Source: Janthinobacterium lividum (GTDB lineage Bacteria; Pseudomonadota; Gammaproteobacteria; Burkholderiales; Burkholderiaceae_D). Taken from it: a DNA stretch of 64,000 nt. How positions within the stretch are numbered: the stretch's first letter is position 1; each line of letters opens with the position of its first letter. A model generated the notes under the pieces. It saw only the letters and a list, made by a program, of their open reading frames with translations, did no database searches and was not told the origin of the DNA. This document shows, piece after piece, positions 43,805-52,947 of this stretch. The position numbers and the translations under genes were made by a program. The DNA lies in the NCBI RefSeq assembly GCF_023509035.1, contig NZ_CP075583.1:3844001-3908000 (forward strand), written 5' to 3'.

Positions 43805-44902
43805 ATCGGCAACTCTCTCCACCAGCCACACGCACGCCACCAGCGCGATGGCCAGCGAACCGAGCGTCAGCACTTGCCGGTACAACCATGTCTTGCGCAG
43901 CAGCCAGGCGAGGGGCAAGAAGGCGGCGACGATGGCCAGTTGTCCCAGCTCCACGCCCACGTTGAAGCCCAGCAGGCTGGCCAGCAGGGAGCCTTGGGGC
44001 AAGCCCAGGTCGCGCAGCACGCTGGCGAAACCGAATCCATGGATCAGGCCAAAGGCGAAGGCCGCCACGGGGCGTTTGCCCCGGAACAGCGGCAGCAGAT
44101 TGTTCAGCGCGGCCAGGATCACGGAAACGGCGATGGCTGACTCGACCCAGCGCGAGGGCAGGGATACGAGCGACAGGCTGGCCAGGCTCAAGGTGATGGA
44201 ATGGGCGAGTGTGAACGCCGTGACAACTTTCAGCACATCATAGAAGGCCGCCTTCAAGCCCTGCTGTTGCTCGCGCAAGCCCGGCAGCAGCACGGCTGGC
44301 AGCAGCAAGGACAGTAAAAACAGGATGTGGTCGTAGCCGATCCAGATATGCCAGATGCCGTGCTTGACGTAGGCGCCGAACTGGGCCAGGCGGTCGGGCG
44401 CGGCAAGTGAAATCGTCTGGCGCGGGCTGTCCGGATCGAAGATGGCCGTTTGCGTGTTGCCATCGCTAGCGAGTTTCAACAGTCCCTTGTGCTGTGGATC
44501 GAGGTCGGCGAACAGGGTGTAGCCGATGGTGATACTGGCCGGGGCAGCACCTGGGCAGCTGGCCTGGAAGCGCAGCACGCTGTATGCGCCGTCGGTGTGA
44601 TGGTCGATCAGCTGCTCGACGGCTTTCAAGGGGCAGACGCCCTGGTCGCTAGCCACTTGCAGGCGCTGCAGCGCGTAGGCGGCAATCGCCTCGTGGCGCG
44701 CGCGGATTTCATCCCACGTCAGGGCGCCGTCGCCATTGCCATCGAGGCCGATGGCAAAATCGAGGTCGCGCAGGGCGATATCCCATTGCCCCTCGACTTG
44801 CCGGCCGTGCACGCTCAGGCTCAAATAGCTGTCGCTGGGCTTGTGGGCTTGCGCGGGGGACAGCCAGGCGCACAGTAGCAGGATGAAAAGGCAGCGTTTC
44901 AC
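43784..44902 (-). CDS. HupE/UreJ-family membrane protein
   Basis: 372 residues, starting at ATG 44902, which overlaps the TPR gene stop. A signal peptide ends at SPAQAH. The periplasmic part holds an EF-hand-like calcium motif DGNGDGALTWDE. The C-terminal 180 residues have six membrane spans with HIWIGYDHILFLLSLLLP, LAHSITLSLASL and GLIHGFGFAS, the HupE/UreJ_2 signature with metal-binding His. Relatives are thought to carry nickel or another metal; no hydrogenase or urease is near, so the metal is open. Confidence 0.85.
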   Translation of the reverse strand: MKRCLFILLLCAWLSPAQAHKPSDSYLSLSVHGRQVEGQWDIALRDLDFAIGLDGNGDGALTWDEIRARHEAIAAYALQRLQVASDQGVCPLKAVEQLIDHHTDGAYSVLRFQASCPGAAPASITIGYTLFADLDPQHKGLLKLASDGNTQTAIFDPDSPRQTISLAAPDRLAQFGAYVKHGIWHIWIGYDHILFLLSLLLPAVLLPGLREQQQGLKAAFYDVLKVVTAFTLAHSITLSLASLSLVSLPSRWVESAIAVSVILAALNNLLPLFRGKRPVAAFAFGLIHGFGFASVLRDLGLPQGSLLASLLGFNVGVELGQLAIVAAFLPLAWLLRKTWLYRQVLTLGSLAIALVACVWLVERVADIKLISA

Positions 44903-46110
44903 AGCACACCTGCTTTCTTTGCTGCACTAAGTTTCTGCCCATCCTGCGGCCCCAGCTGCCTGACGAGGCGCTGCAGTGCCACGTCTTCCACGCCATTGGC
45001 CGCGATCCAGGCCAGCACGGCTTGCGCGGCCCCGTAATTGCGCGCGGCCAGGGCCGCTTCCAGCAGGATGCGCATGTCGGGCACTTCTTTCTGGACGGTC
45101 CAGTTCTGCTGCGCCAGTTGCAGGGCGGCGGGAATATCCTGTTGCAAAAACAGGGTGTAACGGGCTTGCTCGCGCTGGTGTACGGTGTCGCCCCGTTGCA
45201 TGGCGGCGTTGAAGCGGGCCGCCAGTTCCGCTTTCGCCGCCCGGTAGCCTGGCTGCTGGCCGGGCAGAGATTGCAGGGCCAGCGCGTAACGCAGCAGCAG
45301 GGCGTCGATGCGCTGCTGATCTTTGAGCAATTTGACGACTTCCTGCGGGCGCTGGCGGTCGAGCAGGAAATCCGCATAGGCGCCCAGCAGATAGCTGTCG
45401 CGCGGCTGCCGCGCCAGCGCCTGCTGGTAGCGCGCTTCGGCGATGTCGTTCTCTCCGCGCCGCGTGGCCATTTCCGCCAGCAGGGTTGCGGCCCAGCTTT
45501 CCAGTTCGGGCGCCGCGCCGGCGCTGCGCCGCAGGGTCAGGTCCAGCAGGCGTTCGCTGCTGGCGGCGCGGCCCGTGACGCTGGCGATATTGGCAAGGCA
45601 GGTAACGGTGACCAGCTGTGTTGTCAGGGCGGACAGGCGCGCGCAGCTGGCCGTCGCTTGCGCGTAGTCGCCTTGTACGGTGAGCACGGTGGCGCGCGTC
45701 AGCCAGGCCTGGGCGTTTTGCGGCTGCTGCGCGATGACGGCATCGAGGTCTTGCAGGGCGGGGCCGAAATGATGGGTGCTTTGCAAAATGGTGGCGCGTA
45801 GCAGCCGCACGGCCACGGGCGCCGCCGTTTGCCGCCACCAGGGCGCCAGTGCAGCTTGCGCATAGCCCAGGTAGCGCGGGTCCGTTTCGCTGCGCGCCAG
45901 GGAAATATAGCGCTGCGCCAGGCTGGTGGCCAGGGCCAGGTCTTGCGGCGTCGCATCGAGTTGCTGGCGCAGGCCGCGCAGGGCGAGTTGCGTGGCGTCG
46001 GCGCGGCGCGGCAGCTGCTCGACGACGGCGCTGCCATCTTTCGGCGTGTAGGGCGCGGCCCATGCCAGCAAGGGCAGGCAGGCGCACAGCAGGGAAATTA
46101 GTGTTTTCAT
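44899..46110 (-). CDS. Secreted TPR-like repeat protein
   Basis: 403 residues from ATG 46110 (an in-frame ATG at 46122 is possible). Signal peptide MKTLISLLCACLPLLAWAA. The rest is helical TPR-like repeats (ALQDLDAVIAQQPQNAQAWLTRA, RYQQALARQPRDSYLLGAYADFL). No catalytic motif. Operon with DUF4331 and HupE genes, so probably a periplasmic assembly partner. Confidence 0.8.
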   Translation of the reverse strand: MKTLISLLCACLPLLAWAAPYTPKDGSAVVEQLPRRADATQLALRGLRQQLDATPQDLALATSLAQRYISLARSETDPRYLGYAQAALAPWWRQTAAPVAVRLLRATILQSTHHFGPALQDLDAVIAQQPQNAQAWLTRATVLTVQGDYAQATASCARLSALTTQLVTVTCLANIASVTGRAASSERLLDLTLRRSAGAAPELESWAATLLAEMATRRGENDIAEARYQQALARQPRDSYLLGAYADFLLDRQRPQEVVKLLKDQQRIDALLLRYALALQSLPGQQPGYRAAKAELAARFNAAMQRGDTVHQREQARYTLFLQQDIPAALQLAQQNWTVQKEVPDMRILLEAALAARNYGAAQAVLAWIAANGVEDVALQRLVRQLGPQDGQKLSAAKKAGVL

Positions 46111-46176
46111 CGTGGACGCCATCGACAGGAATTTGCACAGGCGCCGGAGAGTCGCCTCTCCGGCGCCTGCAGAGGC

Positions 46177-46416
46177 TTACAGCGGCACCGGCTCCGTATT
46201 CTCCGGTGACGTCGCCACGATGGCGTCGATGGCCACGCCATCCTTGTCATCGCTGGTGGTCATAATGACGTTGTTGACGGCCACATAAAACGCATCGAGC
46301 AAGACCACGGGTGGCGGCGTGCTGCCGCCATTGTCGCCGCCGTGGCTGCCGCCGCCACCGCAGCCGGCCAGCAAGGCCGTGAGCGCCAGGGCGCCGTATA
46401 CATAGAGCTTTTTCAT
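46177..46416 (-). CDS. Small lipoprotein
   Basis: 79 residues: signal with lipobox LLAGC, then a Gly/His-rich linker GGGGSHGGDNGG and a short acidic tail. No known family. It lies between the DUF4331 gene (14 bases upstream) and the TPR gene, and should be co-expressed with them. Confidence 0.7.
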   Translation of the reverse strand: MKKLYVYGALALTALLAGCGGGGSHGGDNGGSTPPPVVLLDAFYVAVNNVIMTTSDDKDGVAIDAIVATSPENTEPVPL

Positions 46417-46429
46417 CGCGTTCTCCTTG

Positions 46430-47926
46430 TTAGAGCTGCGGCGAGCCGGCCACGGGTGTTTTCAGGTAAGGGAACCCTGCCGTGAACGCGGTTTCATCGA
46501 GGAAGGCGCCGTCCGTGAAGTGCAGGCCGCCGGCGGGTGCGTCGGCCGGGGCGCAGCCGATGTTCAGGGTGCACAGCTTGCCCATGGCCACGCGCAATAC
46601 CACGTCGACCACGTCATCGCCGGGGCGGCGGCCGTTCGGGAAGCCTGCATTATCGCCGCCGATGACGCCGAGGCGGTTTTGCGCGCCGACATTGGTGGCC
46701 GCGATCGAGGTGTTCAGGCGCAGCATTTCAGACGCGACGACCGTTACTGGCTGGTTCACACCCTTGATGCCCGTCAGGAAAGTGGCCACCAGGTCGTTGC
46801 GGGGAAAGTTGGTGGGCGCCTTGGCACCTGCCGAGCCGAACAGTACTTCCACCAGTGCCGGCGCCGTCGGGTTGGTAACGTAGTCGGCAAATTGCGCGTC
46901 GCCAGAGGGCTTGCTGGCGTTGAAGCGGTCCTTGTCCTTCAGGCCGATGACCAGTTCATTCACCAGCGGCATGCCCAGGCGCGACACTTGCACCCACGCG
47001 CCGCCTTCCTTCGACGCCGCGGTGGTGCCCGGCGCCGGGTTCAGCAAACGGCCCTGGCGCAGGCTGGCCGTGGTCCAGCCCCCGATGACGGGGTCGCTGC
47101 CAGCCGTCAGGCAGGCGGTCGGCACTTCCATCTCGATGGCCGTGACGTTTTTACGGGCCAGGTCATCCTTGGCAGCGGACTCCGCATTCGCGGCAAATTC
47201 CGTGGCGGGCGCCTTGATGTTGATCAAGTCGAACGTTTCGCCCAGATTCACCACGAACGGGTCCTTGCGCTGGCCGACGAACAGGCGCGCCGGCGTGGTG
47301 CAGCCGGGGATATTGACCGTATATACGTGCTGTGCGGCATACGCGGCATAGTTGGGAATGGCCTTGTTGCCGATATTGTCGACGGGCTTATCGAAGGTCG
47401 TCCCGCCACCGCTGGCGTTGGTGACGGCGCTCCTCGTGCCCGTGCGGCGGTCGCCCCGCACTACCGTCACGCTGTAGGTTTCGCGCACGTTCAGGCCGGC
47501 CGGATTGACGGAATCGATGGCGCCGCCGTTGATCACCAGCGGAATCGAGACTTTCTTGCCGCCCACGGTGAACTGGCCATCCTTGATGGTGTTGCTAAAG
47601 CGGAACTGGAAGGTGAGGTCTTCCTTGCCGTCGCCATTGTTGTCGATATGAATTTCATACAGGGCGTTGGGATCCATGGCGAAGTAGTTCGGACCACCGT
47701 AGGCGTCTTGCAGGGGAACATAGTCGGCCACCAGGGTGGTGTAGGCGCCGCGGCCCGCTTCATAGCTGCGGAACAGATAGAAGTCGGTGGCGTCGACTTT
47801 GGGGTTTTGCGTGATAAACGGCGCTTCGCGGTGGCTGGAAGCGTAGGCCGCTGGCGCGATGGCCAGCGCGAGCAGGTTGCCCAGGAGGGCGGCACCCAGT
47901 GCGGTTTTCGAGTGTGACAAAGACAT
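46430..47926 (-). CDS. DUF4331 domain secreted protein
   Basis: 498 residues from ATG 47926 with GGGAGAA upstream. Signal peptide ends at AAYASSHREAP. The start of the mature part, HREAPFITQNPKVDATDFYLF, is the DUF4331 hallmark; a calcium-type loop DNNGDGKEDLTFQF follows. The function is unknown. In other betaproteobacteria this gene accompanies TPR and HupE/UreJ genes as here. Confidence 0.88.
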   Translation of the reverse strand: MSLSHSKTALGAALLGNLLALAIAPAAYASSHREAPFITQNPKVDATDFYLFRSYEAGRGAYTTLVADYVPLQDAYGGPNYFAMDPNALYEIHIDNNGDGKEDLTFQFRFSNTIKDGQFTVGGKKVSIPLVINGGAIDSVNPAGLNVRETYSVTVVRGDRRTGTRSAVTNASGGGTTFDKPVDNIGNKAIPNYAAYAAQHVYTVNIPGCTTPARLFVGQRKDPFVVNLGETFDLINIKAPATEFAANAESAAKDDLARKNVTAIEMEVPTACLTAGSDPVIGGWTTASLRQGRLLNPAPGTTAASKEGGAWVQVSRLGMPLVNELVIGLKDKDRFNASKPSGDAQFADYVTNPTAPALVEVLFGSAGAKAPTNFPRNDLVATFLTGIKGVNQPVTVVASEMLRLNTSIAATNVGAQNRLGVIGGDNAGFPNGRRPGDDVVDVVLRVAMGKLCTLNIGCAPADAPAGGLHFTDGAFLDETAFTAGFPYLKTPVAGSPQL

Positions 47927-48044
47927 TTCGATTCTCCCGATTTTTGTTAGCGTTGACAGACAAGTCCAAGAAACTGCAGGCTGCCTGACTTGTACGAACG
48001 GGGGAGAGAACGGATTCAAATCTTTGGCAAGGGCCTCCAGTGCC

Positions 48045-48692
48045 TTACCAGGCCAGCACTTTGGGGCCGATGGCCGCGCCGATGGCGGTCGGCACCAGCA
48101 TGCCCAGCACGTACCAGAAGCCGACGAAGCTGGCCGCCAGTTCGGGGCAATGCAGGCAGTACACGAGCGCTGCCATGGAGCCGGCGGCAAAGCCGGCGGC
48201 CGCGCCCGCCAGGCGCAGCCGCGTGGGTGCCAGCTGGCGCATCAGCCGCAGCACGGCGGCCAGGATGGGCAGCGAGAGCATGGCGATCAGCAAGGGGCAG
48301 CTGCGCCAGGTGGCGCCCCAGAACAGTTCGGCGCGCTGTTCGGGCGGGGCTTCCTGCACGATGATGGCGCCCAGCGCCCACATCAGCAGCAGGGGCATGG
48401 CGAGCAGCAGGGGCAGGGCGCGCGTGTTGGCGCCTGGCATGCACAGGCGGCGGCTGACATGCCAGGCCGCCAGGCAGAGGCACACGACAAAGCCCACCTT
48501 GATCCAGAAGTCGGGCAGCAGTGCCAGCTGTTCCAGGTTGGGGCGCACGCCCAGCAGCATGGCCATCAAGGCCACGCTGGCCAGCACGCCGGCGCCCACA
48601 GTGCCTGCGGCGCGCCAGCGGGCGCCCGGGGGCGGCGCGGCGGACACGTCGGGGCCGCTGGCCAGCATGGCGATCAAGTCATCGGTTTTCAT
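48045..48692 (-). CDS. NrsF-family anti-sigma factor (DUF1109)
   Basis: 215 residues with six membrane spans and almost no soluble part; it starts [13 protein letters not shown], the usual DUF1109 start. The CLHCPE motif near residue 180 supplies a cysteine pair of the type that senses metal or oxidant stress in NrsF proteins. It overlaps the sigma gene by 14 bases. It should hold the sigma factor at the membrane until stress. Confidence 0.85.
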   Translation of the reverse strand: MKTDDLIAMLASGPDVSAAPPPGARWRAAGTVGAGVLASVALMAMLLGVRPNLEQLALLPDFWIKVGFVVCLCLAAWHVSRRLCMPGANTRALPLLLAMPLLLMWALGAIIVQEAPPEQRAELFWGATWRSCPLLIAMLSLPILAAVLRLMRQLAPTRLRLAGAAAGFAAGSMAALVYCLHCPELAASFVGFWYVLGMLVPTAIGAAIGPKVLAW

Positions 48693-49278
48693 GATGTGCT
48701 TCCTTCATCCTTAAATTGGCTGCCAGTGCCTTCAAGCCGCGGTGCACGGCCACCTTGACGCTGGCTTCCGACATCTGCATGGCGGCCGCCGTGTCGCGCA
48801 CGGACCAGCCGTCGAGCTTGGTATGCACGATGGCGTCGCGCTGCTGCGCCGGCAAGGTAGCCAGCAGCTTGCCCAGGTCGCGGCTGGCCTCGGCCGCCTC
48901 GGCATCGGCGCTGGAAAACAGTTCCTGCGCGCTATCTTCTTCGTCATACGGCAAGTGCTGCGCCTCGCGCCGCCCATGCCGCCGCAGCCAGTCGATCAAT
49001 TTGTAGCGCGCAATCGCATGGATCCACGACGTCAGCGGCACCCCCGTGTCATACGTCAAGCGCTGGTTGTGGATGGCCAGCAAACATTCCTGCACCAGGT
49101 CTTCCACCTCGTCCGGCCAGCGCTGCAGGCGGCGCCGCAAAAACGCGCGCAAATGGCTGCTGGTGGCCTGCAAGAAACTGCGATACGCCGCCGCATCGCC
49201 ATCGAGCCCGCGCAGCATCAAGCCATGCAGCCGCAATTCCGTGCCGTGCAACTGCTCGCTAACGGGTATTCGTTGCAT
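48679..49278 (-). CDS. ECF sigma factor, SigF type
   Basis: 199 residues from ATG 49278. Region 2: [22 protein letters not shown]; region 4: [44 protein letters not shown]. Pairing with NrsF identifies it as SigF-like, known from Caulobacter to answer to heavy metal and oxidative stress. The divergent operon has an exact SigF-type promoter, so it is very likely its target. Confidence 0.88.
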   Translation of the reverse strand: MQRIPVSEQLHGTELRLHGLMLRGLDGDAAAYRSFLQATSSHLRAFLRRRLQRWPDEVEDLVQECLLAIHNQRLTYDTGVPLTSWIHAIARYKLIDWLRRHGRREAQHLPYDEEDSAQELFSSADAEAAEASRDLGKLLATLPAQQRDAIVHTKLDGWSVRDTAAAMQMSEASVKVAVHRGLKALAANLRMKEAHHENR

Positions 49279-49334
49279 GCAGGCCTTTGGTGACAGGCGT
49301 TGAAAAAAATAACTGGAATTATTTGCTGGCGGCT

Positions 49335-49360
49335 GTAACCAATCCGCAGGGTGCGGCGAA
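49335..49360 (+). promoter_or_regulatory. SigF-type promoter of the DUF1223 operon
   Basis: GTAACC (49335-49340), exactly 16 bases, then CGAA (49357-49360). This is the consensus described for Caulobacter SigF. It lies 46 bp before the DUF1223 start and 57 bp upstream of the divergent sigma gene. Confidence 0.8.
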
Positions 49361-49406
49361 TTGACAGGCAAGCACGCTTCTTCATTCAATATACCGGTGA
49401 AAGACC

Positions 49407-50189
49407 ATGGACATCAAGCACCACCTGGCAATACTTCTACTCCCCGTCCTTGGCATGAGCGTGGCAGCGGGCCAGCGCTGCGCCGTGCAAAGCGGACCGC
49501 GGACGGCGGCGCTGGTGGAGCTGTACAGCAGCGAAGGCTGCTCCAGCTGTCCGCCCGCCGACCAGCGCCTGAACGCCTTGCGCAAGGAAGCGGGGACGGC
49601 CAGCCTGATCGTCCCGCTGGCCCTGCACGTCACGTACTGGGACCAGATCGGCTGGACGGACCCGTTGGCCCAGGCGCAATTCGATGCGCGCCAGGCCGAG
49701 CTGCTGCGCCACCAGCCGCGCCATGTGGCCTACACGCCCCAATTTTTTGTGGGCGGCACGGAGTTGCGCAGCTGGGATACGCAGCTGCCGGCCGCCATCC
49801 GCCGCATCAACGCGACCGCAGCGCCCGTCAACATCAGCCTGTCCGTCACGCCGGGGCCGGGTGGGAAATTATTGCTGGAAGCTAATGCCAACGCACTGGA
49901 CGCGCAGACGGGCGGCCAGCTTTACCTGGCCATCAGCGAAAGCGCCATCGTCTCGAAAGTGCTGCGCGGCGAAAACCGGGGCGCCACCCTGCATCACGAT
50001 GCGGCCGTGCGCTTGTGGCTGGGGCCAGTTGCGCTGGCGCAAGGCCGCGCCCAGTTGCGCCGCGAAGTACGCCTGCCCGCCAGCTGGCGCCCCGAGCAGC
50101 TGCAGGTGGTTGCCTTCGTGCAGCGGGCCGACAGCAGCGCCATCCTGCAAGCCGTCAGCACGGCGCCATGCGCGAAAGGGGTACTGTGA
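49407..50189 (+). CDS. DUF1223 thioredoxin-fold secreted protein
   Basis: 260 residues. Signal peptide ending SVAAGQ. The motif [19 protein letters not shown] is the DUF1223 mark, with a CxxC pair in a thioredoxin-like place; YTPQFFVGG follows. It may handle disulfides or bind metal in the periplasm. First gene of an operon under the SigF-type promoter; its stop shares a base with the next start. Confidence 0.85.
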   Translation: MDIKHHLAILLLPVLGMSVAAGQRCAVQSGPRTAALVELYSSEGCSSCPPADQRLNALRKEAGTASLIVPLALHVTYWDQIGWTDPLAQAQFDARQAELLRHQPRHVAYTPQFFVGGTELRSWDTQLPAAIRRINATAAPVNISLSVTPGPGGKLLLEANANALDAQTGGQLYLAISESAIVSKVLRGENRGATLHHDAAVRLWLGPVALAQGRAQLRREVRLPASWRPEQLQVVAFVQRADSSAILQAVSTAPCAKGVL

Positions 50190-50794
50190 TGCCTAAGCCT
50201 GCCGTTTCCAGCGCCGTGATCCACCCCGCCTGGCTGCGCCTGACGCACTGGCTCAACGCCGTGGCCGTGGTCGTGCTGGCCACCAGCGGCTGGCGCATCT
50301 ACAACGCGGCGCCATTCTTCCCGTTCGAACTGCCGCGTGCGCTGACCCTGGGCGGCTGGCTGGGCGGCGCCCTGCAATGGCATTTCGCCGCCATGTGGCT
50401 GCTGGTGGCCAATGGCTTGCTGTATCTGGTAATCAACATCGCCTCGGGCAGGTTGCGGCGCCAGTTCTTTCCCCTGTCGCCGCGCCTGTTGCTGGCCGAT
50501 TTCATGGCTGCCCTGAAAGGCAAGCTGGCGCATGCGGACCCACGCCACTACAACATGGTGCAGCGCGCCGCCTATCTGTTCGTCATGCTTGACTGCATCG
50601 TGCTGGTGCTGTCCGGCCTGGTGCTATGGAAATCCGTGCAGTTTCCCATCCTGCGCGAGCTGATGGGTGGCTACGAGAGCGCACGCCGCGTGCATTTCAT
50701 CGCCATGGCGCTGCTGGTGGGCTTTGTCGGCGTGCACTTGCTGATGGTGGCGCTGGTGCCGCGCACCTTGGTCGCCATGCTGCGCGGGCGCTAA
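50189..50794 (+). CDS. Cytochrome b561-type membrane protein
   Basis: 201 residues, four membrane spans. Haem-binding His can be placed in LRLTHWLNAVAVVVL, WHFAAMWLLVANG and RRVHFIAMALLVGFVGVHLLM. It likely passes electrons from quinols to the molybdoenzyme encoded next, as MsrQ does for MsrP. Confidence 0.88.
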   Translation: MPKPAVSSAVIHPAWLRLTHWLNAVAVVVLATSGWRIYNAAPFFPFELPRALTLGGWLGGALQWHFAAMWLLVANGLLYLVINIASGRLRRQFFPLSPRLLLADFMAALKGKLAHADPRHYNMVQRAAYLFVMLDCIVLVLSGLVLWKSVQFPILRELMGGYESARRVHFIAMALLVGFVGVHLLMVALVPRTLVAMLRGR

Positions 50795-50805
50795 AGGAGA
50801 TGAGC

Positions 50806-51576
50806 ATGAAAAAAACCATCATTGTGCAGGAGCAGGGCCAGGCCATGCTGGCCGACGCCTTGCGCCAGATCAAACAGCCGTCGCGCCGCCTGTTCTTGCA
50901 GCGCAGTTTGACCCTGGGGGGCTTGTCCCTGCTGACCGGCTGCAACATCAAGGACCCGTCCAGCATCGAGACAGCCCTGACGGCAGTCTCGCGCTTCAAC
51001 GACCGGGTGCAGGGCTGGCTGTTCGACCCGAACAAACTGGCGCCGACGTATCCCGATTCCATGATCACCCGGCCGTTCCCCTTCAACGCCTATTACGGCG
51101 AGGACGAGGTGGAAGAGGTCGACGGTGAGGCCTGGCGCCTGGAATTGAGCGGCTTGATCGCCGACAAGAAGCCCTGGAGCTTGCCGCAGCTGCGCGCCCT
51201 GCCGCAGGCAACGCAAGTCACACGCCACATCTGCGTGGAAGGCTGGAGCGCCATCGGCAAGTGGGGCGGCGTGCCGTTTTCGCACTTCCTGAAGCGGGTC
51301 GGCGCCGACACGACGGCGAAATACATCGGCTTCCAATGCGCCGACGATTACTTCACCAGCATCGACATGGCCACGGCCCTGCATCCGCAAACCATCATGG
51401 CCTTGACGTATGACGGCCAGGAATTGCCGCCCAAGTATGGCTACCCGATGAAATTGCGCATGCCCACGAAGCTGGGCTACAAGAATCCGAAACACATTCA
51501 GGCCATTTTTGTCACGAATACCTACCCGGGAGGGTATTGGGAGAATCAGGGATACAACTGGTTTGGCGGTTCCTGA
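50806..51576 (+). CDS. YedY/MsrP-like molybdopterin oxidoreductase
   Basis: 256 residues from ATG 50806; ATG 50800 is ruled out because the AAAGGAG site touches it. The twin-arginine start SRRLFLQRSLTLGGLSLLTGC also has a lipobox. The sulfite-oxidase fold is clear: TRHICVEGWSAIGKWGGVP contains the Cys that binds the molybdenum. Together with the b561 it resembles MsrPQ, which repairs oxidised methionines in the periplasm, but a sulfite dehydrogenase role is possible. Confidence 0.88.
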   Translation: MKKTIIVQEQGQAMLADALRQIKQPSRRLFLQRSLTLGGLSLLTGCNIKDPSSIETALTAVSRFNDRVQGWLFDPNKLAPTYPDSMITRPFPFNAYYGEDEVEEVDGEAWRLELSGLIADKKPWSLPQLRALPQATQVTRHICVEGWSAIGKWGGVPFSHFLKRVGADTTAKYIGFQCADDYFTSIDMATALHPQTIMALTYDGQELPPKYGYPMKLRMPTKLGYKNPKHIQAIFVTNTYPGGYWENQGYNWFGGS

Positions 51577-51657
51577 ACACTTTTGGCAACACCTGCAGCA
51601 CCGTAGTCGCTTTCACACCGGGCACTTGCCCATTTAACCTAGAGACAAGGACATATC

Positions 51658-51930
51658 ATGAAAACCTTCATCACCGCCGTCATCGCTTCCGCCATCCTCA
51701 TGTCGGGCGCTGTGTTTGCCCAGGACGCGATGAAGAAAGACCCGATGGCCAAGGACGCCTCGGCCGATGCCATGCACAAGGATGCGATGGACAAGGACGG
51801 CATGAAGAAGCCGATGGCCAAGAAACACATGAAAAAGGATCACATGGCCAAGGATGGCATGGCGAAAGACGGCATGAAGAAGGATGAAATGAAGAAGGAC
51901 GAGATGAAAAAGGATGCGATGGGCAAGTAA
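51658..51930 (+). CDS. MXKDX pentapeptide repeat protein
   Basis: 90 residues. Signal peptide ending VFAQDA, then about a dozen imperfect five-residue repeats of type M-x-K-D-x (MKKDP, MAKDA, MHKDA, MDKDG and so on). Methionine makes up a large share, spaced every five residues, which would give a methionine-lined helix able to bind copper or be oxidised. It closes the SigF-type operon, 81 bases after the molybdoenzyme. Confidence 0.88.
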   Translation: MKTFITAVIASAILMSGAVFAQDAMKKDPMAKDASADAMHKDAMDKDGMKKPMAKKHMKKDHMAKDGMAKDGMKKDEMKKDEMKKDAMGK

Positions 51931-51964
51931 GGCAGGAGCAGTTCGGGGGCGTGGCGACTGCCTG

Positions 51965-52744
51965 TCACCACGCTGCCGGGTCGATCACGCCGATGGCCAT
52001 CAGCGCCGGTTTGCAAAATAAATATCCCTGCATCAAGTCGATGCCCATCTCCCTCAAACAATCGCGTTCGGCGGCCGTTTCGATGCCCTCGGCCAGGACC
52101 TTAATGTGGAGTTCCTTGCAAATGGCGATGATGCCCCTGACGATGGCCTGCTTGGGTATGCTGGCCTCGATGCCGCGCACCAGTTCCATGTCGATCTTGA
52201 TGATGTGCGGCTGATACTCCGCCAGCAGGGTCAGTCCCGCGTAGCCGGCGCCGAAATCGTCGATGGCCGTCTGGAAGCCGAAGCGCCGATACTCATGGAA
52301 GATGTTCACGAGGTGGGGCCGGTCGCGCACTTCTTCGCCCTCGGTCACTTCGAAAATAATGCGGTGGATGGGGAAATTGCATTCGCGCGCCGCGGCAAGA
52401 GTAGCCTGGATGCAAGCCTCGGGGCGATACACGGCATTCGGCAGAAAATTGATGGACAGATATTCCTGGATGCCCAGGCGGGCCGCGCCCTCGATGGCGC
52501 GCACGCGGCACGCTTGATCGAACACATAGCGGTTTTCGTCAGTGACCTGGGACAAGATCGAGTAAGCCGATTCGCCGTTGGGGCCGCGCACCAGGGCTTC
52601 ATGGCCAAAGATCGAGCGCGTGGACAGCTCGACGATCGGTTGATAGGCAAAGGTGAAGTCGAAGTCCAGTGGCTCGGTGTCCCGGCACTGGCTGCAGCCT
52701 GCTTTTTTCCCGGCTTGGCCCGATGTATCGCTGGATGACGTCAT
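51965..52744 (-). CDS. EAL-domain cyclic-di-GMP phosphodiesterase
   Basis: 259 residues, a stand-alone EAL domain without sensor or GGDEF part. Catalytic motifs: EALVRG, NFLP, EVTE, DDFGAGYAG, KID and EGIET. Likely degrades c-di-GMP. A CSQC pair near residue 17 before the domain may bind metal or sense redox. Start at ATG 52744 with GAGG upstream. Confidence 0.9.
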   Translation of the reverse strand: MTSSSDTSGQAGKKAGCSQCRDTEPLDFDFTFAYQPIVELSTRSIFGHEALVRGPNGESAYSILSQVTDENRYVFDQACRVRAIEGAARLGIQEYLSINFLPNAVYRPEACIQATLAAARECNFPIHRIIFEVTEGEEVRDRPHLVNIFHEYRRFGFQTAIDDFGAGYAGLTLLAEYQPHIIKIDMELVRGIEASIPKQAIVRGIIAICKELHIKVLAEGIETAAERDCLREMGIDLMQGYLFCKPALMAIGVIDPAAW

Positions 52745-52947
52745 GGTCGCGCTGGCCTCTGATAAAGAATGTACAAATTTCACACCGCCGTTATACCACG
52801 GCCCTGCGCCAGTGGCGCTATATTTATGGCCCAAAAAGATAGACGGAGGACTATGGCTGGGTCAAAAAGGAACAAGCGAGGCGACCAAGATGTCAGTTTG
52901 CAATTTGTAGTAAGCTGGTCGCCTCCTGATTTCCTGCATGCACAGTC

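Noticed and set aside
51721..51927. Treating the ATGAAGAAGGAT-like repeats as non-coding tandem DNA repeat
   Set aside because: The repeats are in frame with a signal peptide and match the known MXKDX protein family.
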